Below are positions 1-10,900 of a DNA stretch of 64,000 nt, in pieces. The notes under the pieces are model-generated. The model saw only the letters and a program-made list of their open reading frames with translations, was not told where the DNA came from and did no database searches. The position numbers and the translations under genes were made by a program. Origin of the DNA: Crossaster papposus. Its lineage: Eukaryota > Echinodermata > Asteroidea > Velatida > Solasteridae. The first letter of the stretch is position 1; each line of letters starts with the position of its first letter. The stretch is from positions 1,176,001-1,240,000 of the forward strand of contig JBAIAA010000313.1 in the NCBI GenBank assembly GCA_037893245.1. The letters are read 5' to 3'.

Positions 1-79
1 GCAGAACGGGGTCTCGAACCCAGGCGATGGAACCCCGCAGACGAGGAGCCTAACCACTCGGCCATTCGACTACCAGTCA
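1..79 (-). pseudogene. tRNA-like relic (Ser/Leu class), unit 1 copy A
   Basis: Read on the - strand: TGGCCGAGTGGTTAGGC (A box and perfect D stem GCC/GGC), then a GGTTCGAGACC B-box-like end with one change from the other units. The anticodon stem does not form properly. May be truncated by the window edge. Confidence 0.6.
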
Positions 80-953
80 ACACTGTTTGAAATCGATGTG
101 ACTTAATAGGTATGGAAGCTGGAGTAATACCTCTATCCTACATCTGCTCAAAGGAAGAAGGAGAAACTGTGTTTTCAGGGTTAATGAGCCGCCCACGCAT
201 TAATTGTCCGAAAATTCTACTTATTTTATGTCGATAGAGGGCGCGCCACACAAATAGAAGTCACCGGCAAAGCGCGGGCTCAAAGGAAACAACACAAAAT
301 CAGACAAACGGCGCTGCCTCGCGACACTCGGGAGTAGGTTGGCAATGTATATATTTTTCATTGGAAATTTAGAAATTTAAATAAAATTGTCTTGTTTGCA
401 TTGGGTAAGAATTTTGCAAAAAAAATCTTCGGTCAACCCACCCAAAATTGAAAAGAATATGACATGCTGGTCGTCATGTTTCTGTAGTCCCTGAACACGT
501 GAGAGTTCGAAGTATTTTAATAAGATCGTGAAAGTATAGGCGTTTTAGCCCTTAGGTCTATGGGAATTGATTTGCTCCGTTTCACCCAAAGGGCTCTGTG
601 TTAATAAACCCCGGTCACAACGGATCGTACGAAATGTTGTCGTGGTAAGGCCTGGTCACAACGAACCCCCGACGCATATGTTCCACGACACGACATAAAA
701 TGTGGGCAGATCGTGGGTCATCGGGGGTCGTCGCAAGACAGTCCTACGAAATTTCGAGCATCGTGGCATCGATGTACGTACATGTACGTACGGACGGGTA
801 ATGACGCCTTGATCTAGGCTAAAGAAAACTATGCATAGAAAGTTCAAGAAATTTAAAAATCGTATTATTCTCTATTTCACATCTTGTGAAAGTCCAAGGG
901 TGGCATCGAAATGGATTTAGAAATTACAAGTCGATTTGCAAGCGCGGGTGGGT

Positions 954-969
954 GGGGGGGGGGGGGGGG
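954..969. repeat. poly-G tract, array unit 1
   Basis: 16 G after GGGTGGGT. The equivalent tract is 26 G at 2705-2730 and 10 G at 4465-4474. Confidence 0.9.
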
Positions 970-1216
970 CTACATTGTACGTTTGCACTTTCACAAACAT
1001 AGCATTCAAATGTATTGTTACGTCGAGCGACACATCAGAGCCAACACACCCCGCTTGCGTACATTGACCGACTCCCATATAGGACTCTTCACCCTGGCGA
1101 ATTAAGCCGTTGAGCTAACTCCGGTTAATATGTGAAGACTATAATTTAATTCTTTTAAAGATAAGATTACGAAATTGCGCGCGTTAAAACTGCGAAAAAA
1201 AGGAAAACAAACATCG

Positions 1217-1298
1217 GCCAGGACGAGGACTCGAACCCAGGCGATGAAACCCCGCAAACGAGGAGCCTAACCACTCGGCCATTGGACTACCAGTCGAC
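1217..1298 (-). pseudogene. tRNA-like relic, unit 1 copy B
   Basis: Same A box (GGCCGAGTGGTTAGGC) and B box (GGGTTCGAGTCC) on the - strand, with GTTTGCGGGGTTTCATCG between them. Acceptor ends do not pair well, so it is probably not a working tRNA gene, but both internal RNA polymerase III boxes look intact. Confidence 0.6.
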
Positions 1299-1751
1299 AT
1301 TGTTTCAAATCGATGTGACTTATGTTTGAAAACTGGAGTATTAGCTCCAGTATAGAATGAAGAAAAACAACAGTTATGTGGTGTTGACCAAGCATTCAGG
1401 GGATCGGACCCATGACTTTACTCATTGAACGACCACCCATATAGGACTCTTTTGGGTTCTAGGATTCCCGGCCCACCACACATCCTTCCCTGTCCATGTT
1501 CATGTAACCCGTAGGCCACGCAACCGTAAAGGGAGGACTGACGGAGCGAGGCCCTAGCTCTTGCCGCCTATGCAAGCAAACGAGCTCCGTCCCTATACTA
1601 AGGTGCGCACATGAACTCCGCGGACAGTACCAGCCTGACGAATTAAGCCGCTGAGCTAACTCCGGTTGGTGATTGAAGACGATCAATTAATTCTTTTATA
1701 GATAAGATTGCGAAATCGCGCGCGTTAAAACTGAGGAAAAAATGACGTCGG

Positions 1752-1830
1752 GCAGAACGGGGACTCGAACCCAGGCGATGGAACCCCGCAGACGAGGAGC
1801 CTAACCACTCGGCCATTCGACTACCAGTCA
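1752..1830 (-). pseudogene. tRNA-like relic, unit 2 copy A
   Basis: A box GGCCGAGTGGTTAGGC and B box GGGTTCGAGTCCCC at tRNA spacing on the - strand. The D stem pairs, the T stem has one mismatch, and acceptor pairing is partial. A long middle suggests a class II (Ser/Leu) tRNA origin. Confidence 0.6.
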
Positions 1831-2704
1831 ACACTGTTTGAAATCGATGTGACTTAATAGGTTTGGAAGGTGGAGTAATAGCTCTATCCTACATCTGCTC
1901 AAAGGAAGAAGGAGAAACTGTGTTTTCAGGGTTAATGAGCCGCCCACGCATTAATTGTCCGAAAATTCTACTTATTTTATGTCGATAGAGGGCGCGCCAC
2001 ACAAATAGAAGTCACCGGCAAAGCGCGGGCTCAAAGGAAACAACACAAAATCAGACAAACGGCGCTGCCTCGCGACACTCGGGAGTAGGTTGGCAATGTA
2101 TATATTTTTCATTGGAAATTTAGAAATTTAAATAAAATTGTCTTGTTTGCATTGGGTAAGAATTTTGCAAAAAAAATCTTCGGTCAACCCACCCAAAATT
2201 GAAAAGAATATGACATGCTGGTCGTCATGTTTCTGTAGTCCCTGAACACGTGAGAGTTCGAAGTATTTTAATAAGATCGTGAAAGTATAGGCGTTTTAGC
2301 CCTTAGGTCTATGGGAATTGATTTGCTCCGTTTCACCCAAAGGGCTCTGTGTTAATAAACCCCGGTCACAACGGATCGTACGAAATGTTGTCGTGGTAAG
2401 GCCTGGTCACAACGAACCCCCGACGCATTTGTTCCACGACACGACATAAAATGTGGGCAGATCGTGGGTCATCGGGGGTCGTCGCAAGACAGTCCTACGA
2501 AATTTCGAGCATCGTGGCATCGATGTACGTACATGTACGTACGGACGGGTAATGACGCCTTGATCTAGGCTAAAGAAAACTATGCATAGAAAGTTCAAGA
2601 AATTTAAAAATCGTATTATTCTCTATTCCACATCTTGTGAAAGTCCAAGGGTGGCATCGAAATGGATTTAGAAATTACAAGTCGATTTGCAAGCGCGGGT
2701 GGGT

Positions 2705-2730
2705 GGGGGGGGGGGGGGGGGGGGGGGGGG
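2705..2730. repeat. poly-G tract, array unit 2
   Basis: 26 uninterrupted G at the same place in the unit as 954-969, showing rapid length change between near-identical units. Confidence 0.9.
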
Positions 2731-2976
2731 CTACATTGTACGTTTGCACTTTCACAAACATAGCATTCAAATGTATTGTTACGTCGAGCGACACATCAGA
2801 GCCAACACACCCCGCTTGCGTACATTGACCGACTCCCATATAGGACTCTTCACCCTGGCGAATTAAGCCGTTGAGCTAACTCCGGTTGGTATTTGAAGAC
2901 TATAATTTAATTCTTTTAAAGATAAGATTGCGAAATTGCGCGCGTTAAAACTGCGGAAAAAAAGGGAAAAAAATCG

Positions 2977-3058
2977 GCCAGGACGAGGACTCGAACCCAG
3001 GCGATGAAACCCCGCAAACGAGGAGCCTAACCACTCGGCCATTGGACTACCAGTCGAC
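2977..3058 (-). pseudogene. tRNA-like relic, unit 2 copy B
   Basis: Near-identical to the relic at 1217-1298, one array period away. A and B boxes kept. Confidence 0.6.
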
Positions 3059-3511
3059 ATTGTTTCAAATCGATGTGACTTATGTTTGAAAACTTGAGTA
3101 TTAGCTCCAGTATAGAATGAAGAAAAACAAAAGTTATGTGGTGTTGACCAAGCATTCAGGGGATCGGACCCATGACTTTACTCATTGAACGACCACCCAT
3201 ATAGGACTCTTTTGGGTTCTAGGATTCCCGGCCCACCACACATCCTTCCCTGTCAATGTTCATGTAACCCGTAGGCCACGCAACCGTAAAGGGAGGACTG
3301 ACGGAGCGAGGCCCTAGCTCTTGCCGCCTATGCAAGCAAACGAGCTCCGTCCCTATACTAAGGTGCGCACCTGAACTCCGCGGACAGTACCAGCCTGACG
3401 AATTAAGCCGCTGAGCTAACTCCGGTTGGTGATTGAAGACGATCAATTAATTCTTTTATAGATAAGATTGCGAAATCGCGCGCGTTAAAACTGAGGAAAA
3501 AATGACGTCGG

Positions 3512-3590
3512 GCAGAACGGGGACTCGAACCCAGGCGATGGAACCCCGCAGACGAGGAGCCTAACCACTCGGCCATTCGACTACCAGTCA
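3512..3590 (-). pseudogene. tRNA-like relic, unit 3 copy A
   Basis: Near-identical to the relic at 1752-1830. It is the copy closest to ELL, about 1.3 kb from the start codon and transcribed away from it if active. Confidence 0.6.
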
Positions 3591-4464
3591 ACACTGTTTG
3601 AAATCGATGTGACTTAATAGGTTTGGAAGGTGGAGTAATAGCTCTATCCTACATCTGCTCAAAGGAAGAAGGAGAAACTGTGTTTTCAGGGTTAATGAGC
3701 CGCCCACGCATTAATTGTCCGAAAATTCTACTTATTTTATGTCGATAGAGGGCGCGCCACACAAATAGAAGTCACCGGCAAAGCGCGGGCTCAAAGGAAA
3801 CAACACAAAATCAGACAAACGGCGCTGCCTCGCGACACTCGGGAGTAGGTTGGCAATGTATATATTTTTCATTGGAAATTTAGAAATTTAAATAAAATTG
3901 TCTTGTTTGCATTGGGTAAGAATTTTGCAAAAAAAATCTTCGGTCAACCCACCCAAAATTGAAAAGAATATGACATGCTGGTCGTCATGTTTCTGTAGTC
4001 CCTGAACACGTGAGAGTTCGAAGTATTTTAATAAGATCGTGAAAGTATAGGCGTTTTAGCCCTTAGGTCTATGGGAATTGATTTGCTCCGTTTCACCCAA
4101 AGGGCTCTGTGTTAATAAACCCCGGTCACAACGGATCGTACGAAATGTTGTCGTGGTAAGGCCTGGTCACAACGAACCCCCGACGCATTTGTTCCACGAC
4201 ACGACATAAAATGTGGGCAGATCGTGGGTCATCGGGGGTCGTCGCAAGACAGTCCTACGAAATTTCGAGCATCGTGGCATCGATGTACGTACATGTACGT
4301 ACGGACGGGTAATGACGCCTTGATCTAGGCTAAAGAAAACTATGCATAGAAAGTTCAAGAAATTTAAAAATCGTATTATTCTCTATTCCACATCTTGTGA
4401 AAGTCCAAGGGTGGCATCGAAATGGATTTAGAAATTACAAGTCGATTTGCAAGCGCGGGTGGGT

Positions 4465-4474
4465 GGGGGGGGGG
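4465..4474. repeat. poly-G tract, array unit 3
   Basis: 10 uninterrupted G after GGGTGGGT, about 45 bp before the array edge and 425 bp before the ELL ATG. Confidence 0.9.
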
Positions 4475-4520
4475 CTACATTGTACGTTTGCACTTTCACA
4501 AACATAGCATTCAAATGTAT

Positions 4521-4897
4521 TAATGAATTTATAACAATTTCATGATCACACAGGTAATATCATTTGGGTAATAACACGATAATATCGGTAAAATTTGGAC
4601 TTAGTCAAATTTCGGGGTGATATTACTGGTAATATCGGTAACCGGTAACCGGTAACAACTTGCCCAGTGTGATGTTGCAATTTGGCCGAATAAAATAATA
4701 ATGATACTTGATCGAATTTGCTCAAGATTGTAGCCATCGTAACGAGGTTGCACCGGATCTTGCCTCCAGGTACACGTTTAAATTGATCACTGTGAGACTG
4801 CCAACGAGCAGTTGGTGAAAATAGCGGTGACAGTAGTCTGGTTGTAGATTGCGACACAGCATTTGGAGTGAGTTGGGAATTAGACCGATCATGAAAC
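4521..4897 (+). promoter_or_regulatory. ELL: presumed ELL promoter and 5' UTR
   Basis: Unique sequence between the edge of the tandem array and the ELL ATG. At 4631-4660 it holds a run of GGTAACC-type repeats (CGGTAACCGGTAACCGGTAA) preceded by several GGTAATATC copies in both orientations. AACCGGTAA resembles a Grainyhead-type core, but that is inference. I see no clear TATA box, and the transcription start cannot be placed. Confidence 0.4.
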
Positions 4898-4962
4898 ATG
4901 GCGGGTTTGGTCTCGGGCGGTCAGTATGTCCTGTCGAGTCGTGCCCATTCCTGCCCAGATAA
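4891..4962 (+). other. upstream ORF overlapping the ELL start
   Basis: An ATG 7 nt before the ELL ATG, in another frame, opens a 23-codon reading frame ending TAA at 4960-4962, inside exon 1. It has A at -3 and A at +4. If it is included in the mRNA it would compete with the ELL start and lower ELL translation. Confidence 0.4.
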
Positions 4963-5029
4963 AACCGCCTTGCTTCTGAAACTCACCGACTCATCACTCA
5001 AGATCATCGAACGATATCAGAAATCTAAG
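4898..5029 (+). CDS. ELL: ELL exon 1 (codons 1-44)
   Basis: Start codon in good context (A at -3, G at +4). It encodes MAGLVSGGQYVLSS... and LLKLTDSSLKIIERYQ, equivalent to the first ~45 residues of vertebrate ELL including its VKLTDSALRAFESY segment. The exon ends on a complete AAG codon before donor GTAAGG. The length and the G-x-Y-x-LS spacing after the Met agree with the family start, so no upstream coding exon is needed. Confidence 0.93.
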
Positions 5030-5361
5030 GTAAGGCTTGCTGCTCGTTACGAACCAAAAGTTGTTGGCGGTTTCATCCGCCTTGTCGAACCGTATGTTCC
5101 ACCAGCAGTACGGACAGTACTGTGCCAGCTGCTTACAATTTACAAATGTAATACAGTTACAATACATATCTGCTTACATCATCATGATCATGCAGAACTG
5201 CAGACGTAATGAAAATCTAAATGTTTTGACCCCCCCACCCCCCCCCCCCCCCCCCCCCCCAGCCCAGCCTAGCCTAGCCCTAGTCTAGAGTCCCGCACTA
5301 ACGTTACATGAAGCTCGTGTGGGCCATACCGCTGAGAAAAGTTAGATATTTTGTTGTTTGG

Positions 5362-5413
<52 letters not shown>

Positions 5414-7947
5414 GGCATACTTACATTACAACATTCCAATAGCCTCTAAATATTTCACCAAAATTAGGATTTGTCCATGGTTTTGTCTGGTGTAATTTGT
5501 CTCTAAATCTCCGCCCTAAATGTTTGAATTTCTTTTGCGATAAAAGCTGCAAAATATTATTGTGCACAGCTGCGCTTGTCGCACCAAAATATAGAGGCTA
5601 CAATAATTGCAACGTCCACCGAGTGATATGGTGTAGATTTAGGTTCGTCAAGGATTGGAAGCAGTGCTTTTGACTACAAACATTCCTAGTGCCTGGTAGT
5701 CCTAATAAACTCAGTACATTCTGGACACGAGCTTCATGTACCGGCATTAGTTTGCCATCACTTTATAACTAGTAAACAATTACTCATATATAGCAGGCCT
5801 GCAATGAACACAAACTGGCAGTAGCGCTGTCAATAACGTTGCCCCGTGCTTTCTCTACTACAATACGTTCACAGCGAGACCATGTGCACAGCTGACGTGC
5901 GTTATCAATCGATCACGCGCCACTTTTAGTCTATCGTGCCTGCGGCGCGAAGGAAACCAATTCTGCATAACTCGAGTGAGGCCGGTGCTTTATGTTAACC
6001 CTAACACTACCTAATGCTACTTTTTACTAGTACTACTTAGTACCGTAATTTCCTGCGGTAAAGCCGCACGGCGGTTAAGGCGCAGGTCCCTAAAATCACC
6101 CAAAAAAAATTCAAACGCCAACAGATAAGGCGCACTGCCGAATAAGGCGCATGCTTGAACGCACCCAAAAGAACACCAGGCGCCACCCGGTGTAGGTACA
6201 TCGCCAGAAAGGGGTCATTTTGTTGCCTTAGAACGATCCCATTATTCCAAGCATGAATTAAACCGTAACCCCATGGGCTGGTCCCATGAAGAAAAACCCA
6301 AAGTACCTTTATCCATCGAGCCAACGCTGTGCATGATTGGGGTCATTTTGTTGCCTTAGAACGATCCCACTATTCCAAGCATGAATTAAACCGTAACCCC
6401 ATGGGCTGGTCCCATGAAGAAAAAATCCAAAGTACCTTTAATTATCCATCGAGCCAAAGCTAGCTGTGCGTGATTGCGGTTTCTGACCCTGCAATGGTGC
6501 GTCTTTTTCCAAAAGAAATAAGGTTCAATGAACTAAAACCATTGAGTGAGCCGACACGAAATGTATCAACAATTGCAAACACCAGATGTTCCTGAATGCA
6601 GAGTTTATACAATGGAAGCCGATACACGTGCCTCTCCCACAGATATCGGGTTTCAAAACCACGTTTAAGGTTTTGGTCCGTGGGATTATAAATTAATTCA
6701 GTACCGGTAGTACCGGTAAGTTCAGTCAGTCAGTGATTATAGTTTCTTTCCAGACAACGTAATCAGACAACATAGAGTTGACTTAAAGGTAGGATACACC
6801 ATTGGTAATTTGTTGAATTATCAGGAATGGGTGGATTTGGGGGGTTGTATTTTATAGTAAATATCGTTTAACTGACCTGTCCGAATGTTTACATTCATGG
6901 ATGCCGAGAAAAGCATGAAAAACAGCGTTTGTTTTCGACCGGCGTCGAGCAGTTATTCTTATGTTATCTTTGTTTTTTCGCGCTCGCCGGACGGCGAGAA
7001 TGAATTTTGGTTTATACAATTCAATTTTTTGGAACAATTACAGGATATCTAGGGCCCTCATTTTGCTGGATGCCTACAATCATTATTTACTTTTAAATAA
7101 GTAAGATATTTCTTAATAATTTGGTAGTAAATTTTTTCGATATCTGCAAATGGTGTATACTACCTTTAATATATGGAAGGGATTTTTAGAGGGGATTTGT
7201 TTTTAAATAAAGTTCTTTTCCTTTATTTCAAACCTATAATTTGTTAATCACGTTCATAAGATATTTGTTTAATACATCACTACTCTTAGTGTTAGTTTTA
7301 TCCAATAACAAGCTAGCCGTTTATTTGTTCCGCGGCCCGCCGTCCGTATATATCTGGGCTTATTGAGGGCGCCCTTAATTATCGCCAGATTCGTATAGGG
7401 GAACGATTATGGCGAAATAAATCAATTCGCTCGAGAAATACATTGACAAACGCCTTTTAAATAAATTAAATAACTGCCAGGCGAGGGTTAGTGTAAGTAA
7501 ATACAATGTATCTTTGTTGGAGATAAGCGGGCCGGGACAACATTTATTGAGAAGCAGTTTGTGTTGAGAGAACGTCAACACCCAATGGTAATGAAGATTT
7601 GTTTAACTGGACTTCAGGGTTGGATAACGATTTTGTCACTGGGGAAGTAGTGAGCGGTGCTGAGGGCTTTGATGTTGGTCTTTTCAAGAAACTTGGTCGG
7701 CTCATCACTCAGTCACCCTGAATAATAAGATAATATTACGTTAAATTCTTATAATACTTTCTCAAACAAACATCTAAAATGAAGATATAATAAAACACCC
7801 TCAACGTTCACACAATAGAGGTTGGGTGAATGCGAATTCCAAACGTTTAAGTAATTCTGTTGCAGCATTTTCGGAATGAAAGAAAACGGCCAGAAAGAAA
7901 AAGGGGGTCGACACATTGCGGCATTGTTGGAATAAAAGCACGGTCGT

Positions 7948-7988
<41 letters not shown>

Positions 7989-10900
7989 GGAGGAATCAAC
8001 ACATCGTGGCATTGTTGGAGGGTAAGCACATTCATAGGGGATCAACACATCACGGCATTGTTAGAATGGAAACACGGTCACAATGTCCGAAGAGTTGAGC
8101 TAATTGGTTGACCGCATTATTGAGTAAGATTACGGCGTTCAAAGAATTCTTCACACAAAGACCGTCACTTTGAAATCAAGCGACATCATATAAGGCGCAC
8201 CGAAAGATAAGGCGCGGCGATGTTTTTGTGGTCTAGAAAGTCAGATAAGCCGCGGCTTTACCGCAGGAAATTACGGTAGTAGTAAAAAGTAGCATGCAGT
8301 ACTCTCACTGACTTGTATGTGCTGCCTGTAGTAATTGTACATGGCCCATGTATGCTGTGTGAGGTGTTCTAAACTCTTCAGCAAAAATTGTCACTTGGGA
8401 CACAGCACTGGGTCAAGGCTGGACTACTGCATTTTTTGCCAGGTAAGTATTACTGACCTGTATTGCCACTATTATTAGTATTTTGTAGTTGGCAGTATCT
8501 GTACTATGTCAGTACACACCCAATCATCGGTCATGGAGAGACCCAGTGCTACAAAATACTAAGTAGTATTCTGTAGTACGCAGTTCTTTAGCCCAAAGTA
8601 AGGCCTAGGGGGTTAGGGTTAAAGGTAGGATACACCATTTGCAGATATCAAAAATATTTATTACCGAATTATTAAGAAATATCTTAATGATTCTAGGCAT
8701 CTACATGTAGCAAAACGATTTGGGCTAGATATATCCTGAAAAATTGAATTTTATAAAGAAAAATTCACGATCGCCAGACGGCGATTGCGAAAAAACAAAG
8801 ATAACATAAGAATAACTGCTCGACACCGGTTGAAAACAAACTCTGTTTTTCATGCTTTTCTTGGCATCCATGATTGTGAAACTTTGAACCACTCTGAGTC
8901 CCTCAAAATCCATTTCCTGTTTTGGAGGATTTTAGTGGATTCAGGATACCTCCATATTGAACAAACTGGAGGAGTGTGATGGATTGAGGATTTTAAGCCT
9001 AGCGTTACTGCAGGAGTTTGATGGATTCAGGATTCAGAAATTTAGGTGATGGACTGTGATGGACTCTATGGAGAAACAAACTGCAATGTTTTGTATGCCA
9101 CCATGGTATCCTGAATCCGCCAGAGTCCATCAACTTTTGCTGGTGGATTATTGATGGACTCATATCTCCAGTATGCATACTGGTAGAGTCTGATGGACTC
9201 AGGACACCAGCAGTTTTTGCAAACCAAACTTGGTGGATTGTAGCGGATTCAGGATACTTTCTAGAAAAGGCAGTGAGGGGGTTAGGCCGTTAGGGTTAAA
9301 CGATATTTACTATAAAATACAACCCCCACAATCTACAATTACCAATGGTGTATCCTACCTTTAACCCTAACTCCCTCACGGCTTTTACTAGAAAGTATCC
9401 TGAATCCGCCACAGTCCACCAATTTTGGTTTGCAAAAACTGCTGGTGTCCTGAGTCCATCATAATCCTCCAGCAAAATGTTGATGGACTGTGACGGATTC
9501 AGGATACCTAGGTGGCATACAACAAATTGCAGTGCATTTCTCCATAGAGTCCATCACAGTCCATCACCTGAATTTCTGTATCCTGAATCCATCAAACTCC
9601 TGCAGTAACGCTAGGCTTAAAATCCTCAATCCATCACACTCCTCCAGTTGTTCTATATGGGTCATTCCAGCAGGTTGGGACACGTGCATATTTTGCCATT
9701 TCACCTATAAGATTTAGTTTTCTTGGGAAGAATAAACTATTTTTCTTGTCAATGATGGTTGAAACTAGAGAGTTACAAAAAGACCTTTTGAATGATACCA
9801 AATTTGGTGACATTAGTTATTTTATTTTTTAGATATTTCATAAAACATGGTGGCGTGCAAGGCTAGTTAGGACGTAACATGTGTGACAAAAATTGAGTAG
9901 TTTTAAGTATGCAACTTGCACATTAATAAATACATAATTTAACACCCCTTTGCTAATAAAGTAGCATAAAAGAACATGAGAAATAGTAATTGTAAGTCAT
10001 ATCTTTCTTGTTTACGTCATTTATTTTGTTAGAGCTCACCAAAAATGAGTAGTGTAGACGTAACACAAGGTGTCCACTTTTGTAACATTTTGTTTGGGGG
10101 TTTAGTATTTTCCCTTTGCTTCAAAGCAAGTCTAAAATGACTTAAATTCATCACATCTGACTTGATTTATGAGAAAATTATTCATAAAGTTGGAAAATAG
10201 TTTCACTTTTTCAAATATGACGAGAAATCAGGTCATTTTGGGGTACGGTGTCCATGTTACGTCTGAACAATTTAAAACTATTTGTTTCTATAACTGGTAA
10301 ATTAAGCTCAATAGGATGTGTGGAACTAACTTTGTACCAAATAACTGGACACAACAGATACACAAAATACACAAACTAGACTTGCATTTCATTCATGTGT
10401 GAATTATTCCATTTTAGATTTGTGGTGTCCATGTTACGTCTGCACTGTGGTTTAGTAACAAATGTTGCAATTGAACACAATATGAAACATTTACCATCTT
10501 ATAAACAATAAAAATAGAATATGGTGACATGCTCAGATATTTAAATATGAAAAGATTTTTGTTTTAACAATATGCATAACATTTATGAGTGATTTAATAA
10601 TTATACACCATGTCCATGTTACGTCTGCACTGTAAAATATGCTACTTTTGTTTGGCATTTTCTTGTATTAGGTTTTAGTTACCTGTTTTATGCATAATCA
10701 TATCAAACAACTGACCACCTAAGTTTAGAGCCATGTAATTCATTGCTTTCATGATATTATACATGTAGGTGATTGTTCTCAATATTTGACACATGATGTA
10801 ACATGGGCACGGTGTCCATGTTACGTCTGCAACACACCATTTTAAGATGCAATTCCCAAGATTTAAGACAAATTGTACAACATAGCTACTAAAATTAAAT

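Larger units (their letters stand above)
1..4520. repeat. ~1.76 kb tandem repeat array, about 2.5 units
   Basis: The block starting GCAGAACGGGG recurs at 1, 1752 and 3512 (periods 1751 and 1760). Units differ by only scattered substitutions and by the length of a G tract, so the array is young or homogenised. It runs off the left edge of the window. The third unit breaks off near 4520, after TCAAATGTATT. Each unit holds two diverged direct sub-repeats about 540 bp apart; each has a tRNA-like relic and an adjoining A-box-like TTAGCTCARCGGCTTAATTC (- strand). Open frames of 60-75 codons recur in each unit but look incidental. Confidence 0.93.
6041..8278. mobile_element. D1: 2.2 kb TIR element, TACCGTAATTTCCTGCGG ends
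   Basis: Ends TACCGTAATTTCCTGCGGTA and its inverse TACCGCAGGAAATTACGGTA. A second copy, D2, is at 40462-41679. Outer TA suggests a TA target (Tc1/mariner-like or pogo-like; inference). Interior: a ~129-bp tandem duplication (about 6207-6470), a nested A1 MITE, a 40-nt G tract (7948-7987) and a GCATTGTTGGAATGGAAACA-type repeat around it. No transposase frame visible. Confidence 0.75.
5999..8618. mobile_element. E: TTAA-flanked element with CCCTAAC ends, host of D1
   Basis: TTAA at 5995-5998 then CCCTAACACTACC; the far end reads GGGGGTTAGGG then TTAA at 8619-8622. Just inside, CTACTTTTTACTAGTACT (6018-6035) is inverted at 8279-8297 (AGTAAAAAGTAGCATGCAGT). Element D1 sits in its middle. No coding capacity seen. 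Class II, non-autonomous; TTAA target is piggyBac-like, family not proven. Confidence 0.6.

Noticed and set aside
1752-1830. A functional tRNA-Ser or tRNA-Leu gene
   Set aside because: A and B boxes and the D stem are good, but the anticodon stem does not close and acceptor pairing is incomplete; called a relic.
1459-1834. Recurring 63-75 codon frames in each tandem unit
   Set aside because: They overlap tRNA-like relics and A-box-like sequence; their repetition follows from the array period, not from coding constraint.
4546-4899. 117-codon open frame on the - strand opposite the ELL promoter
   Set aside because: No recognisable family, antisense to the promoter/5' UTR, and the composition follows the GGTAAT repeats there.
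7749-8111. Poly-Pro and poly-Gly proteins over the G tract
   Set aside because: Frames exist only because the homopolymer has no stops; both strands and several frames are open.
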